64,000 nt of DNA from Lachancea kluyveri NRRL Y-12651. Taxonomy: Eukaryota > Ascomycota > Saccharomycetes > Saccharomycetales > Saccharomycetaceae. The translations under genes were made by a program, and so were the position numbers. The notes beneath the pieces are model-generated. The model worked only from the letters and a program-made list of their open reading frames with translations. It was not told the DNA's origin and ran no database searches. Shown piece by piece: positions 1 through 11,100 of the stretch; position 1 is the stretch's first letter; each line of letters begins with the position of its first letter. Where the stretch lies: contig CM000694.1 of the NCBI GenBank assembly GCA_000149225.2, forward strand, positions 62,001 through 126,000, read 5' to 3'.

Positions 1-2459
1 ATGGTTATTGTGAAATTGATAAGGACACCGGCAATCGCAAACCAAAGTATAAAATTCGTCTTTCTGGAAATCCTATACTAGGAGATGGCAAATCTGATAA
101 TCAAAACCACTCTATTATCTTTTACCGCGGGGAATACATTCAGGTTATTGACGCCAACCAAGATAACTACTTGGAAGAATGTTTGAAAATTAGATCTGTG
201 CTAAGCGAATTCGAAGAATTGGAAATCGATAATACAACACCTTATATTCCAGGGATTGAATACGAAAAACAGCCAGCTCCTGTAGCGATAGTTGGTGCGA
301 GAGAATATATTTTCTCAGAAAATATTGGAGTACTTGGTGATATAGCTGCTGGTAAAGAACAAACATTTGGAACACTATTTGCCAGAACTTTAGCTGAAAT
401 TGGGGGCAAATTGCATTATGGGCATCCTGATTTTTTGAACGCAATATTTATGACCACCAGAGGGGGTGTCTCTAAAGCGCAAAAAGGCTTACATCTAAAT
501 GAAGACATTTACGCTGGTATGACAGCAATTTGTCGCGGCGGTAGAATTAAACACAGTGATTATTATCAATGTGGTAAAGGTCGAGATCTTGGTTTTGGTT
601 CAATTTTAAATTTCACCACGAAAATTGGCGCAGGAATGGGAGAGCAGCTTCTCTCTAGAGAATACTACTACTTGGGAACACAACTTCCTATTGATAGGTT
701 TTTATCTTTTTTCTACGCACACCCTGGTTTCCACTTGAACAATTTGTTTATCACATTATCAGTTCAATTGTTTTTTTTGCTCTTGATCAATTTGGGGGCA
801 TTGAACCATGAATCCATCGTTTGTTCGTACAACAAAGATCTTCCGATAACCGATTTGGAAAGACCTATTGGGTGCTATAACTTACAACCCGTTTTACATT
901 GGGTAACGATTTTTGTTCTATCGATCTTTATTGTGTTTTTTATTGCCTTTGCACCTTTGTTAGTCCAGGAATTGCTAGAGAAGGGTATCTGGAGAGCAAT
1001 TTCAAGATTTCTTCATCACTTACTGTCGTTAGCACCATTTTTTGAAGTTTTTGTGTGTCAAATATATTCTAATTCGTTGTTGACCGATGTCACTTTTGGA
1101 GGTGCAAAATATATTCCCACAGGTAGAGGTTTTGCAATTACAAGGGTCGATTTCACCTTATTATATTCTCGATTTGCTACTACATCCATATATTCAGGTA
1201 GTAAAATTTTCCTCATGCTTTTATTTGCTACGATTTCCATGTGGCAACCAGCATTGCTTTGGTTTTGGATTACTTTAATTTCCATGTGCTTTGCGCCCTT
1301 CATTTTCAATCCACATCAGTTTTCTTTCACAGATTTTTTTGTTGACTATAGAAGTTTTATCAGATGGATGTCTAGAGGTAACACTAAATTTCATTCAAAT
1401 TCATGGGTAGGTTTTGTGAAATCCTCTAGATCTCGTTACACTGGTTATAAAAAAAAAGTTATTGGTGATGTCTCTGAAAAGGGTACTAACGATACCAAAA
1501 AATCCAGAATTTCCAATATTTTCTTGACCGAGCTATTTATACCATTGTGCATTGTGGTTTTTGACATTACCGCATACACCTTCATCAATGCACAGACAGG
1601 CGTCAGGTCTGTTCCACCAACCAACTCCTTGCTAAGACTTGGGATTGTCACATTTTTTCCGATTTTGTTTAATGCAGTTATCTTACTCGTGCTATTTTGT
1701 CTTTCCTGTTTTGCTGCTCCGTTAATGTCATGTTTCTGTAAAAAAACCGGTGCCACGATTGCCGCAATTGCGCATGGCTCTTCAGTAGCTATCTACGTGC
1801 TAAACTTTGAATTGATGTGGTTTTTAGAAGGCTGGAACTTCACAAGGACTTTGCTTTTGCTCATTGCTTGCATAAATTTACAAGATTTGGTTTTCAAGAT
1901 AATGACTATTTTCTTCCTCACACGCGAGTTCAAAAATAACAAGTCCCATCTGGCATGGTGGTCTGGAAAATGGTATAACACAGGGATAGGTTGGTCCGTG
2001 ATTTTGCAACCAACAAGAGAATTTTTCGTGAAATTAATTGAATCCAGCTTATTTGCTGGCGATTTCATATTATGCCACTTTTTGTTTTACGCTCAAACAC
2101 TATTTGTATTCACACCTTTCATCGACTACTGGCATTCAATGATTCTTTTTTGGCTAAAACCGGGAAACTTGATCTCGAGTAAGTTGGTTTATACCAAAAA
2201 ACAGAAAAGAATAAGAAGGAGAATTGTAAGAAGATATCTGGTCTTATATTTTGGATTAATGCTCCTCTTTGTCGCATTTATCGTAACCCCATTTTTCACG
2301 TTTAAGTATACCCCAGATATGACTGAATTATTCCGTGGTTCCTTATTAGAGGGCTTGGTGCAGCCCAACAAGCAGGACAACAATGATACCGGTACGAGAG
2401 CGCCATTAACAGTACTAACAACAACCCCACAAATGCCAGGGTTCAAAACAACATGGTAG
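1..2459 (+). CDS. FKS3: 1,3-beta-glucan synthase family protein Fks3, C-terminal part (5' end outside window)
   Basis: This is the C-terminal ~818 codons of a Fks-type glucan synthase, a multi-pass plasma or spore membrane protein using UDP-glucose to make cell-wall or spore-wall 1,3-beta-glucan. The reading frame is open from the window edge (codons start at base 3), so the gene is cut by the window, not truncated. The conserved cytoplasmic stretch is visible: [17 protein letters not shown], then [43 protein letters not shown] and GKGRDLGFG. After it come many hydrophobic membrane spans and a tail with NDTG shared with Fks1. It is called FKS3 rather than FKS1 because the next gene is GAS1, as in S. 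cerevisiae YMR306W-YMR307W. The sporulation role of Fks3 is known from S. cerevisiae and is only inferred here. Confidence 0.93.
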   Translation, partial: GYCEIDKDTGNRKPKYKIRLSGNPILGDGKSDNQNHSIIFYRGEYIQVIDANQDNYLEECLKIRSVLSEFEELEIDNTTPYIPGIEYEKQPAPVAIVGAREYIFSENIGVLGDIAAGKEQTFGTLFARTLAEIGGKLHYGHPDFLNAIFMTTRGGVSKAQKGLHLNEDIYAGMTAICRGGRIKHSDYYQCGKGRDLGFGSILNFTTKIGAGMGEQLLSREYYYLGTQLPIDRFLSFFYAHPGFHLNNLFITLSVQLFFLLLINLGALNHESIVCSYNKDLPITDLERPIGCYNLQPVLHWVTIFVLSIFIVFFIAFAPLLVQELLEKGIWRAISRFLHHLLSLAPFFEVFVCQIYSNSLLTDVTFGGAKYIPTGRGFAITRVDFTLLYSRFATTSIYSGSKIFLMLLFATISMWQPALLWFWITLISMCFAPFIFNPHQFSFTDFFVDYRSFIRWMSRGNTKFHSNSWVGFVKSSRSRYTGYKKKVIGDVSEKGTNDTKKSRISNIFLTELFIPLCIVVFDITAYTFINAQTGVRSVPPTNSLLRLGIVTFFPILFNAVILLVLFCLSCFAAPLMSCFCKKTGATIAAIAHGSSVAIYVLNFELMWFLEGWNFTRTLLLLIACINLQDLVFKIMTIFFLTREFKNNKSHLAWWSGKWYNTGIGWSVILQPTREFFVKLIESSLFAGDFILCHFLFYAQTLFVFTPFIDYWHSMILFWLKPGNLISSKLVYTKKQKRIRRRIVRRYLVLYFGLMLLFVAFIVTPFFTFKYTPDMTELFRGSLLEGLVQPNKQDNNDTGTRAPLTVLTTTPQMPGFKTTW

Positions 2460-2747
2460 TCCTTTCTCTAACGTTTTCTATAGAGTAGTTTAGTCGTGGT
2501 TATTTTTATTGCCTTTTCTATTTTCATATTTCCCAAAGCAGTAATATGCGTTTATAAGCCTCACTAACATCCCAACACCACCAGAATGACGCGAAAAGCC
2601 TCGAGCCGGTCTTTAAAAAGTTTTAAAAAGCGAGCTCCAGATTCACCATCCCGTTGTAGCGATCTTAAATTAGTTTTGCTTCCAGCTTATCTTGTTCCAG
2701 ACTTCTCAACTAAGGTAAGCTTTTTTCAGCACTATTGTAATAGAGGA

Positions 2748-4457
2748 ATGCTCTTTAAACAACTATCTGCTTCAGCAGTTTTGGCTTTAGGCTCTTTGTT
2801 TGCAGGATATGCCACTGCAGAGGATTTGCCCGCTATCGAAGTCGTCGGCAACAAGTTTTTCTTTTCAAACAATGGTTCTCAGTTTTATATGAGAGGTGTT
2901 GCTTATCAAGCAGACAGTGCGAATACTACTTCCGGATCATCTTTCAACGATCCATTGGGTGATTATGATATTTGTTCTAGAGATATCCCATATCTAGAAA
3001 AATTAAACACCAATGTCATTCGTGTTTACGCTTTAAATACGTCTTTGGATCACACTAAGTGTATGAAAGCGTTGAATGATGCTGGTATCTATGTGATTGC
3101 AGATTTGTCTCAACCATCAGAGTCCATTAACAGAAAGTCTCCATCTTGGACCCTTGACTTGTATAACCGTTACACTTCTGTTGTCGACAAGTTTCAAAAC
3201 TACACCAATGTTTTGGGTTTCTTTGCTGGTAACGAAGTTACCAATGATAACACCAATACTGATGCTTCTGCTTTCGTTAAAGCTGCTGTAAGAGATACCA
3301 AGAAGTACATCAAGGATAAAGGGTACAGACAGATCCCAGTTGGTTACTCTTCCAACGATGATGAGGATACTAGAGTCGCTATTGCCGACTACTTTGCCTG
3401 TGGTGATGAAGATGAAAAGGCTGACTTCTACGGTATTAACATGTACGAATGGTGTGGTGAATCTACTTTCCAAAAATCCGGTTTTTCTGACAGAACCAAA
3501 GAATTTTCTAACCTAACTATCCCAGTTTTCTTTTCCGAATACGGTTGTAATGAGGTTCAGCCAAGAAAGTTCCAGGAAGTCAGCGCTTTGTACAGTGATG
3601 ATATGACTGATGTCTGGTCTGGTGGTATTGTTTACATGTACTTTGAAGAATCCAACAACTACGGTTTGGTCTCTATTGACAACAATGAAGTGAAAACTCT
3701 GGATGACTTTGGGTACTATTCTAGCGAAATCCATAAGATTTCTCCAACATCTGTTAACTCCGCCTCATACACTCCTACTTCAACCTCCCTAGCTTGCCCA
3801 GCTACCGGTTCTAATTGGAAAGCAGCTACCCAGCTTCCACCAACCCCAGACGAAGAATTGTGCTCCTGTTTGGCTTCCTCTTTGTCATGTGTTGTTTCTG
3901 ATGATGTCGACGAAGATGATTACAAAGACTTGTTCGACTACGTCTGTGACTCAGTCGAATGTGGCGGTATCACTGCTAACGGTACCACCGGCAAATATGG
4001 CGCCTACTCATTCTGCTCCAACAAGGAAAAACTATCTTTTGTTTTGAACTTGTACTATCAAGAGAATAACCAAAGGGATTCTGCTTGCTCTTTCAGTGGC
4101 TCCGCTTCTTTGCAAAGTGCTACCACCCAAAGTGGCTGCTCTGCTGCATTGAATCAAATTGGTACCTTAGGTACTGGTTCCGCCAGCGCTACAGCTACTT
4201 TCACCGGTGGTAGCTCCACCACCGCATCCAACTCTGGTAAGACCAACACTGCTAGTGGTGTGTCTACTTCTGGTTCTAAGTCCACGGGTAGCTCTTCTGG
4301 CTCTTCCACCTCATCCTCTTCTTCCTCATCTTCTTCTTCCACCGAAAAAAGCAACTCGGGTGCTCCTGCCAACGTCAAATTGAACTTTGCTCAAGTACTA
4401 GCCACCTCTCTGGTTTCCATTTCCGTCGTAGCTGGCTTAGGTTTTGTTATGGCTTGA
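2748..4457 (+). CDS. GAS1: GPI-anchored 1,3-beta-glucanosyltransferase Gas1, copy 1 of a tandem pair
   Basis: GH72 enzyme that cleaves and re-ligates 1,3-beta-glucan chains at the cell surface, elongating the wall glucan made by Fks proteins. The chosen start at 2748 gives [15 protein letters not shown]..., a signal peptide matching S. cerevisiae Gas1. The frame is open back to 2586, but that extension has no signal-peptide character. The protein is 569 residues. Catalytic glutamates are visible: E163 in AGNEVTN and E264 in FSEYGCN. A cysteine-rich X8/CBM43-type domain follows (about residues 350-460), then a Ser-rich linker with a run of 10 or more serines, and a hydrophobic GPI-attachment tail after SNSG. 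The N-terminus and tail resemble S. cerevisiae Gas1 more than copy 2 does, so this is the likelier direct ortholog. Part of its catalytic domain is base-identical to copy 2. Confidence 0.96.
   Translation: MLFKQLSASAVLALGSLFAGYATAEDLPAIEVVGNKFFFSNNGSQFYMRGVAYQADSANTTSGSSFNDPLGDYDICSRDIPYLEKLNTNVIRVYALNTSLDHTKCMKALNDAGIYVIADLSQPSESINRKSPSWTLDLYNRYTSVVDKFQNYTNVLGFFAGNEVTNDNTNTDASAFVKAAVRDTKKYIKDKGYRQIPVGYSSNDDEDTRVAIADYFACGDEDEKADFYGINMYEWCGESTFQKSGFSDRTKEFSNLTIPVFFSEYGCNEVQPRKFQEVSALYSDDMTDVWSGGIVYMYFEESNNYGLVSIDNNEVKTLDDFGYYSSEIHKISPTSVNSASYTPTSTSLACPATGSNWKAATQLPPTPDEELCSCLASSLSCVVSDDVDEDDYKDLFDYVCDSVECGGITANGTTGKYGAYSFCSNKEKLSFVLNLYYQENNQRDSACSFSGSASLQSATTQSGCSAALNQIGTLGTGSASATATFTGGSSTTASNSGKTNTASGVSTSGSKSTGSSSGSSTSSSSSSSSSSTEKSNSGAPANVKLNFAQVLATSLVSISVVAGLGFVMA
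3297..3679 (+). repeat. Copy-1 partner of the 383-bp identical Gas1 tract
   Basis: Partner of the identical block in copy 2 (offset 2294 bp). See the copy-2 entry for the boundaries and interpretation. Confidence 0.92.
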
Positions 4458-5032
4458 AATCATAGATATGACAGCCATTTGTCTTACACAGGAAGAAAAG
4501 TTTGTTCTTTTTTTATCATTATTTTGATGTATAAACTTGTATAAGTCCTCTATAACTAAAGGAGAAAAGTTTAAATAGGTATGCTGTTTAAATTTGTCGA
4601 GTCAACCACACTTTACCATCAAAGCGTTGACATTCGAGATGTTGAAATATTCTCGGTCGTCGGCTTCTATTTAAAAAGTCCAAGGCGCCGCCAGTTGAAA
4701 AAAAAGACGTTTTTGTGGTCTGGAACGGAAGAGAAGGGAACGAAAATACAATCAAGCTGAATTTCCTAATGCCGCAAGTGATACCCGAATGGCGCAGTGC
4801 ACGTATTAATGATGTGTTTCTTTTTAAGGCAAAATACTGGTTCTTTTCGAGAGGTTTGTCGATTGCATGACTAGGACATTCCTTTTTCGTGTTTTGTTGT
4901 GCCAACAATGAAATTTCCAGATCGGACGTGTATTTGGGGTATATAAGTAGACAGCTTGCTCTTGCCAAAAATGGCTTACAGGTCCTTCCCTCACTCGTAC
5001 AAGATTTTTATTTTACAACTACGACACTCGCT
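4458..5032 (+). promoter_or_regulatory. Promoter region of Gas1 copy 2, TATA box at 4940-4947
   Basis: The 575 bp between the two Gas1 genes hold the terminator of copy 1 and the promoter of copy 2. A TATATAAG box at 4940-4947 sits at a usual yeast distance upstream of the ATG at 5033. No RNA gene or additional coding region is supported here; the open minus-strand frame at 4588-4968 has no recognisable content. Confidence 0.6.
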
Positions 5033-6688
5033 ATGACCAGTTGTTTAAATCTTTTGATTTTGTTATTTGCCCACGTCCTGACGTTTGCTACTGCCGCAGA
5101 CAGTGACAAGGACTCCAGTACCCCGGCTATAGAAATTGTCGGAAACAAGTTCTTTTACTCAAACAACGGTTCCCAATTTTACATGAAGGGTATTGCATAC
5201 CAGGCTGATACCGCAAACTCCACTTCTGGCGAAACTATCAATGACCCGCTAGCTAATTACGAGACTTGTAAGAGGGATTTGCCATACTTGCTGGATTTAC
5301 AAACTAACACTATCAGAATATACGCTGTTAATACTTCTTTAGACCATACCGATTGTTTGAAGCTGTTACAAGACAACCATATTTATGTTATTGCCGACTT
5401 ATCTGAGCCAGCTGACTCTGTTAATAGAGAGTCACCAGCTTGGACTGTACAGCTATATGAGCGTTACACTTCAGTCGTTGATGTCTTGCAAAACTATACA
5501 AACGTTTTAGGTTTTTTTGCTGGTAACGAAGTCACTAACAATGCTTCTAACACTGATGCATCTGCGTTCGTTAAGGCCGCTTTGAGAGACACCAAGAAGT
5601 ACATCAAGGATAAAGGGTACAGACAGATCCCAGTTGGTTACTCTTCCAACGATGATGAGGATACTAGAGTCGCTATTGCCGACTACTTTGCCTGTGGTGA
5701 TGAAGATGAAAAGGCTGACTTCTACGGTATTAACATGTACGAATGGTGTGGTGAATCTACTTTCCAAAAATCCGGTTTTTCTGACAGAACCAAAGAATTT
5801 TCTAACCTAACTATCCCAGTTTTCTTTTCCGAATACGGTTGTAATGAGGTTCAGCCAAGAAAGTTCCAGGAAGTCAGCGCTTTGTACAGTGATGATATGA
5901 CTGATGTCTGGTCTGGTGGTATTGTTTACATGTACTTTGAAGAATCCAACAACTACGGTTTGGTCTCTATTGATAATGGTAAAGTCAAAACTCTAGATGA
6001 CTACAACAATTTGAAGAGTGAGTTGGCCTCAGTTTCTCCAACCTCTGCTAAATCTGCCTCTTACACCCCTAGCTCTACATCTCTAGCCTGTCCGGCTACT
6101 GGTGCCTATTGGAGTGCTGCTACCAATCTGCCACCAACTCCAGATAAAGATACTTGTGACTGTATTAAAAACTCTTTGGCATGTGTCGTTGATAGCGATG
6201 TTGAAGAAGAAAACTATCATGAGCTATTTGACTACCTTTGCTCTGAAATTGATTGTGGTGATATCTCTGCCAACGGTACATCAGGCGAATATGGCCCGTA
6301 CTCCTTCTGTGATGCTAGTGTAAAGTTGTCTTACTTGTTGAACAAGTACTACGAATCTCAAGACAAAAAGGACTCCGCTTGTTCCTTCAGTGGTTCTGCA
6401 TCATTGGCTTCCTCCACCAGCCTGCCATCATCATGCAGTGCAGTCTTGTCTTCTGCTTCAGCATCTGCTACAGTTACAGGCTCTTCTGGTAGTTCTGGCT
6501 CTTCTGGATCAACTTCTAAATCATCTGGTTCTTCCGGTAACTCCACATCCTCCTCCTCCAGCTCCTCTTCTTCCACTAAGGAATCCGCTGCTGGTATCAG
6601 CGCTAGGCCTAAAGCTGTGTCTGAGATTATTTTAGGTACTGCTGTTGTTACTTTCTTCTTGGCTGGTTTTGGTCTGGTGATGTTGTAA
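5033..6688 (+). CDS. GAS1: GPI-anchored 1,3-beta-glucanosyltransferase, tandem Gas1 paralog (copy 2)
   Basis: Second GH72 enzyme in direct tandem, 575 bp downstream of copy 1. The start at 5033 ([19 protein letters not shown]) gives a good signal peptide and lies 85 bp after a TATATAAG box at 4940. The open frame back to 4889 would start upstream of that TATA box, so it is rejected. The protein is 551 residues. Catalytic E166 (AGNEVTN) and E267 (FSEYGCN) are intact, the cysteine-rich domain is complete, and a Gly-Ser/Ser-rich linker and hydrophobic tail ([14 protein letters not shown]) predict a GPI anchor. Outside a central 383-bp block that is identical to copy 1, the two genes differ clearly in promoter, signal peptide, linker and tail. 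It may have specialised in expression; that is inference. Confidence 0.94.
   Translation: MTSCLNLLILLFAHVLTFATAADSDKDSSTPAIEIVGNKFFYSNNGSQFYMKGIAYQADTANSTSGETINDPLANYETCKRDLPYLLDLQTNTIRIYAVNTSLDHTDCLKLLQDNHIYVIADLSEPADSVNRESPAWTVQLYERYTSVVDVLQNYTNVLGFFAGNEVTNNASNTDASAFVKAALRDTKKYIKDKGYRQIPVGYSSNDDEDTRVAIADYFACGDEDEKADFYGINMYEWCGESTFQKSGFSDRTKEFSNLTIPVFFSEYGCNEVQPRKFQEVSALYSDDMTDVWSGGIVYMYFEESNNYGLVSIDNGKVKTLDDYNNLKSELASVSPTSAKSASYTPSSTSLACPATGAYWSAATNLPPTPDKDTCDCIKNSLACVVDSDVEEENYHELFDYLCSEIDCGDISANGTSGEYGPYSFCDASVKLSYLLNKYYESQDKKDSACSFSGSASLASSTSLPSSCSAVLSSASASATVTGSSGSSGSSGSTSKSSGSSGNSTSSSSSSSSSTKESAAGISARPKAVSEIILGTAVVTFFLAGFGLVML
5591..5973 (+). repeat. 383-bp perfectly identical tract shared by the two Gas1 genes
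   Basis: Bases 5591-5973 are identical, base for base, to 3297-3679 (offset 2294), including all synonymous positions. The flanks diverge at once: the base before is t in copy 1 and c in copy 2, and after the tract the codons GACAACAATGAAG and GATAATGGTAAAG differ. The tract encodes about residues 184-310 of copy 1 and includes the second catalytic glutamate. This is the footprint of recent gene conversion between tandem paralogs. Confidence 0.92.
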
Positions 6689-6847
6689 GTGGCCATATGT
6701 CCTTCCGAAGGTTTTATGGAAGCGAAAAAGTGATTGTATATTCCGTTTTCTTTTAATGTTTATAGGCTTTCAAGGAATAATTGTATCTCTTTATGTTAAC
6801 ATGCAGTCTATATAGTGTACAAATCTGTTCACACGGTTTTTTGTGAG

Positions 6848-7687
6848 TTAATTGGTAACCATGAATATTTCGTTTAGTGCCTTGGCATCCATCACAGCGG
6901 CACGCTTTTGCTTGATCCATTTGGAACGAACAGAGAGCCTTGTTGATAATGTATCTGGAACGATGGCAGCGGAATCTCTTGGTTTCAACATGCTTTCTCT
7001 CGTTACCTTCTTCTCTTTCTTCTCCTTCTTCTCCTTCTTCTCCTTCTTTTCCTTCTTTTCCTTCTTCTCTTTCTTCTCTTTCTTCTCTTTCTTCCCTTTC
7101 TTCCCTTTCTTCCCTTTCTTCTCTTTCTTCTCTTTCTTTTCCTTCCCCTCTTTTTTCTCTTTCTTGTGCTTCTTGTGCTTCTTGTGTTTCTCATTCCTCA
7201 TTTCACCTTTATCTACGTCATCATATTGTCTCTTCCTTTTGACGTCATTACTGTAAACCTTCAAAGCTTTGGTTTCGGCATCCCAAGTGCTAGCCAAGAC
7301 TTCACCTTTAACAAAATTGATCCCCCATTTTCCGTTAATAATTTTGTTTTTTCTTTGCTTCTCTAGTTCATTAGAGATAATATCTTCTTTACCGTTCAGT
7401 CTACCCAATATTCTTTGGAAAACATCCAAGCCTGCACATTCACCGCTATCAAACTCATCCTTTTTCTCTTTTCTCTTTAGTTTTGAGCCCAGACCTAGGT
7501 TATCGTCCTTGATAGAAACTTTAATGTGGGTAGTGGTTGCGTGAGAGACCATGCCTAAACCCATTCCTGGCCTCCAACCAAGCTTTTCCAGATATTGGTG
7601 GCCAAACCTTGAAGTGTCATTACTCCAGGCAGTATTCCTTGGATCTAACCCAAATCTTTGCTTTGTTCTAGTAGCTGCTAAACCCAT
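6848..7687 (-). CDS. PXR1: Pxr1 (Gno1)-type G-patch protein for pre-rRNA and snoRNA processing
   Basis: Nucleolar G-patch protein; in S. cerevisiae Pxr1 activates the helicase Prp43 in pre-rRNA processing, acts in snoRNA 3' maturation and influences telomerase. The start at 7687 gives MGLAATRTKQRFGLDPRN, matching the S. cerevisiae N-terminus. An upstream in-frame ATG at 7735 would add 16 residues and is less likely. The G-patch is at about residues 25-72 (LEKLGWRPGMGLG...). A central GECAGLDVFQRILGRLNGKE motif, a long KKE-type tail of lysine and glutamate (about residues 170-235), and the conserved end TRLSVRSKWIKQKRAAVMDAKALNEIF all match Pxr1. The protein has 279 residues against 271 in S. 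cerevisiae. The promoter carries PAC and RRPE motifs of the ribosome-biogenesis regulon. Confidence 0.96.
   Translation of the reverse strand: MGLAATRTKQRFGLDPRNTAWSNDTSRFGHQYLEKLGWRPGMGLGMVSHATTTHIKVSIKDDNLGLGSKLKRKEKKDEFDSGECAGLDVFQRILGRLNGKEDIISNELEKQRKNKIINGKWGINFVKGEVLASTWDAETKALKVYSNDVKRKRQYDDVDKGEMRNEKHKKHKKHKKEKKEGKEKKEKKEKKGKKGKKGKKEKKEKKEKKEKKEKKEKKEKKEKKEKKVTRESMLKPRDSAAIVPDTLSTRLSVRSKWIKQKRAAVMDAKALNEIFMVTN
7003..7195 (-). repeat. AAG/GAG trinucleotide-rich microsatellite encoding the KKE domain of Pxr1
   Basis: Nearly pure purine on the minus strand (pyrimidine on the plus strand), made of AAGAAGGAG-like units that encode KKE/KKG/KKH repeats. Its regularity leaves long open frames on both strands, which are shadows and not genes. 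It is likely length-variable between strains. Confidence 0.8.
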
Positions 7688-7750
7688 AGTTGCAGTCAAA
7701 TGAGTGCCTGTGAACTCTGTATATTTCTCGAGCAAAGCTATTAGTTGAAG

Positions 7751-7776
7751 CTCATCTCATCGCGGAAAATTTTTTC
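7751..7776 (-). promoter_or_regulatory. PAC (CTCATCTCATCGCG) plus RRPE (AAAATTTTTT) elements upstream of PXR1
   Basis: Read on the coding strand, GCGATGAGATGAG is a double PAC element (7751-7764), bound by Dot6/Tod6 in S. cerevisiae. It abuts an A/T RRPE-type element (7766-7775) of the Stb3/Sfp1 type. The pair lies 65-90 bp upstream of the PXR1 ATG and is the classic signature of ribosome-biogenesis promoters. Confidence 0.75.
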
Positions 7777-8160
7777 AACTTTATTTTTTCTTTTTGCAGT
7801 CACGTGAGTTGTACAGGGAATTCGGGTAGATGAAAAATAAAATTAGTGAGGATTACTTTAAACTCTGAAACCCCTCAGCTTCAGACTCTGCCTCGTCATA
7901 TATAAAAATTTTTTTTGTAGCACTGAAAAGATTCATATCTTTCATCATGAAACGTTAGATACGTCACTATTGTAATTATTAGCCATCGTGCTAACCTTTT
8001 TTTTTATCGTCGAGTTTGTCCATTATTCGGGACATAACTCAAGCATTTTAAAAATATACAAAAATACAGCCTAAAGCTTTGATTAAAAACAGAAACAGAG
8101 AAATGGAAAGAGAGCAGAAACAAGCGTACGTGGGAATTAATGACTATGCTATTTTAGGAT
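7777..8160. other. Intergenic: rest of PXR1 promoter and PSE1 terminator
   Basis: AT-rich, between two minus-strand genes. I see no RNA gene, repeat or further coding region. Confidence 0.5.
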
Positions 8161-11100
8161 TTAGGCAAACCAGTGTTGGACATCTTGCATGACTTCAGCT
8201 GGGTATCTTTGAAACAAAGCCATCGCCTCATTTTGAGGTAGAGTACCTAATAACTTCTTAGTAGAGCCTACAACAACAGTAGCATTTTTACCAACCAAAG
8301 ACTTGTTGTGCAAAGCTTGAACAATGTGGTCTACAGCCTGTGAAACATTTGCTGGGCCTTGGATAGATGCGGAGTTGTTATCCATCAACTGAGCCAAAAA
8401 TCTATAATTGAAAGCAGCAGCCTCTTCGTCCTGGATAATTGGGAAAGTCTTCAACCAGTTGGCAACATAAACGTCAAAATTTGGTAGGTTGGAACCGAAG
8501 TTGTGTAATATTTTAGCAATCGCTGCACTTGCATTTTCAGTGGCAGTTATGTTATCTTCGGACTTAGCATCTGGTATAGAAACAACTTGAAGCAAAGTAT
8601 CCAGTGAGCTCAGGCAAATATCTCCGTACACAGATGGTGCGGCCTGTGCACAAACACCAATCACGTAGGAAGCAGCCTGGCGGATGGATGCATCCGGTGA
8701 AATCAAGTATTCTGTAACTTTACTAGTAAAGCTGTCCTTGAATGGAGCTGTATGTTCACCGCCATATTGAACCATATCGGCAATGGCACATAAGGAGAAT
8801 AATATTAGAATGACTTCAGAATCTTGCAAGTATGTATTGATTAATGGCCATAAACCTTGAAATTCGTTCAAATAAGCACTTCCGGTGGCTTTAAAAACGG
8901 CAGATAAAGATTTATTGATATCATCCAACAGGTCTTCATCAGCAAAATCTTCGAACTCATCGTCCACGTCTTCATTATATTCATCATCCTGGCTGTGACG
9001 CTGCTTAACACGTTCGTAAACATCAGATAGGTTTGCAGAGACACCCTTTGTATATTGAGTTAACTGGTCAGTATTCAAGGAATTCTCACCCATGATCGCC
9101 AATCCATCAACCAGTGCTGTATGATAGATTTGGGTTATTTCTGGCATTGGCTCAGAAATGATACCACTAATTAGTTTAGTGGAGGCCAATAGCCATAACC
9201 GCAATACTTCTTCATTATTTAATCCGGCAGCAGACACTAAAGATGATAACAAAACCGGGATTAGACCAGCCCCAGTAGCTCTAACACCATCGTGTAGGTA
9301 AAAATCAATAGATGGTACAGCAATCTCAGTCATAATCTCATTCACATACCCAGCAAAAAAGTTCTTCAAGATGGTGGCGTAAACTTTCAACAGCTCCATG
9401 GCGGAAACTTTGTCATCCAATATAGAAGTGTGAATAGCAATATGTTTACCTTGAATTTGAACCACATCCCAATCAGAATACTGTTGAAAGTTGGCTGCTT
9501 CTTCCTCCTCAATTAAACTCACATCTTGGGTAGCCTTAGCAGTCTTTAGCAAAGGTGGAATGACAAGTGGTAAGAACTGAACGAAGCGTTCACGTTGAAC
9601 TCTGCAGATTCTGCTCCACCCATGGTCTAAGTATGACTTCATTGGATCGTCTTCTTCGAGACCCTGCTCTTGATACATGATCAACAGGTCAAACATTTTC
9701 TGAAGAGAAGAGGAATCACTCCAGACAAAACTATCTTTACCAACAGCCAGGTAAATTAGAGTAAAGCATTCAATGCATTTACCCTTTAAAACTCTGTTGT
9801 CTTTTTCCTTGTCATTACTAGACTCTAAAATATTGACCAATAAAGGCATGAACGCGTTACAGTAATCGCTGAATTTTTTCTCAGCAGCCTCAGCAATGAA
9901 AGCAATAGTAGTCAAACCCTGCTCTTGAACATAGACCTTCTTACTTGCCAATAAAGGTGCCAGGCTTTTCAACAGATCAACCAAATATGGTTCCAAAATT
10001 GTTTGAGTGGCATGTTCGGCAAAATTTACTAAAGCAGCAGCGGCATGCGTTTTAACTCTGTCACTAGATTGCTCGCCCAACTTGGAAATTAGAGCCGGTA
10101 AGATATGCTCATGGGAAGTTCTTTGAATTAATGGTGCAAAATCAGTGGATATTTGACCCAATACATTACAGCAACCGTATTGAACTCTTGGATGTGGATC
10201 GTTGATTAGAGGAATAATCATTTCTAGGATTTTTGGAATTTCTCCAATCAAAACATCACGACAACCCTCAGCTGCAGAAGATAAAGCCATCAAAGCGCCA
10301 AATCTTTCCCTCCATTCAGAAGATGAAATCATTTGTTGCAGATATTGAAATAATGGAGGAGCGAGGTATTTACCACCTAATTTTAAAGCAACACGGTCTA
10401 AAGCCTGGCGGGCATGGTCGTAGGCCACTTCTTCATCATCCTCTTCAGTATCGTCGGAGTTTATCCACTCAGTAGCCTGATCATCATCTATGGAAACTTC
10501 AGTCATCATGATTAGAGTATCCATGATCAAGTACTGCGCGTAATTAACATTAGATTTGCACATTTGAGGTGCGCTTTCACTAAACACTGTGAGTAGTTCT
10601 AGTGCAGTAGTTCTGGCAGACGTATCCAAATCTTTGTTTTTGATGACAATGTCAGTGAATTGGATCATTTGGTCGAACATATCTTTGAATAGTTTTGGGG
10701 CCAGTTCAACAAGCTCGATCAAGGATTCAAATACGGATGCCAGCGCATCGTCCTTGCTATCATCTAGAAATTTTGGTAGACTGTTTAATAAACTTGGCAA
10801 TAAAATGCCTAACTTAGACCAATGGACTTTGGGTAACTGTTTGAAATAACCGACAAATGCAGTTACAGCGGCAATTTTTACATTGTCGTCAGCGTCAGTA
10901 AAACCTAGTTCGAATATTTGTAGAGCATGGTTGATGTCAATTGCATTAATCAAATGAGGTACTGTAGAAAAAATTCTAAAGCTGGATTCTCTGAAATTTG
11001 GATCAGGGTTTTTGATTGCTTCAAACAAAGTTGGTAGTAACTCAGACCACTCCGGTAAGTCTTCTTGTACACATTCGGCTATGGCATCGGACAATTTGTG

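Noticed and set aside
2700-2731. GTAAGC...TTTTTTCAG just before the GAS1 copy-1 start as an intron
   Set aside because: It is under 20 nt long, with no branch point, and lies upstream of the ATG.
6852-7256. Long plus-strand frames rich in Phe/Ser opposite PXR1
   Set aside because: They are the mirror of the KKE microsatellite of PXR1.
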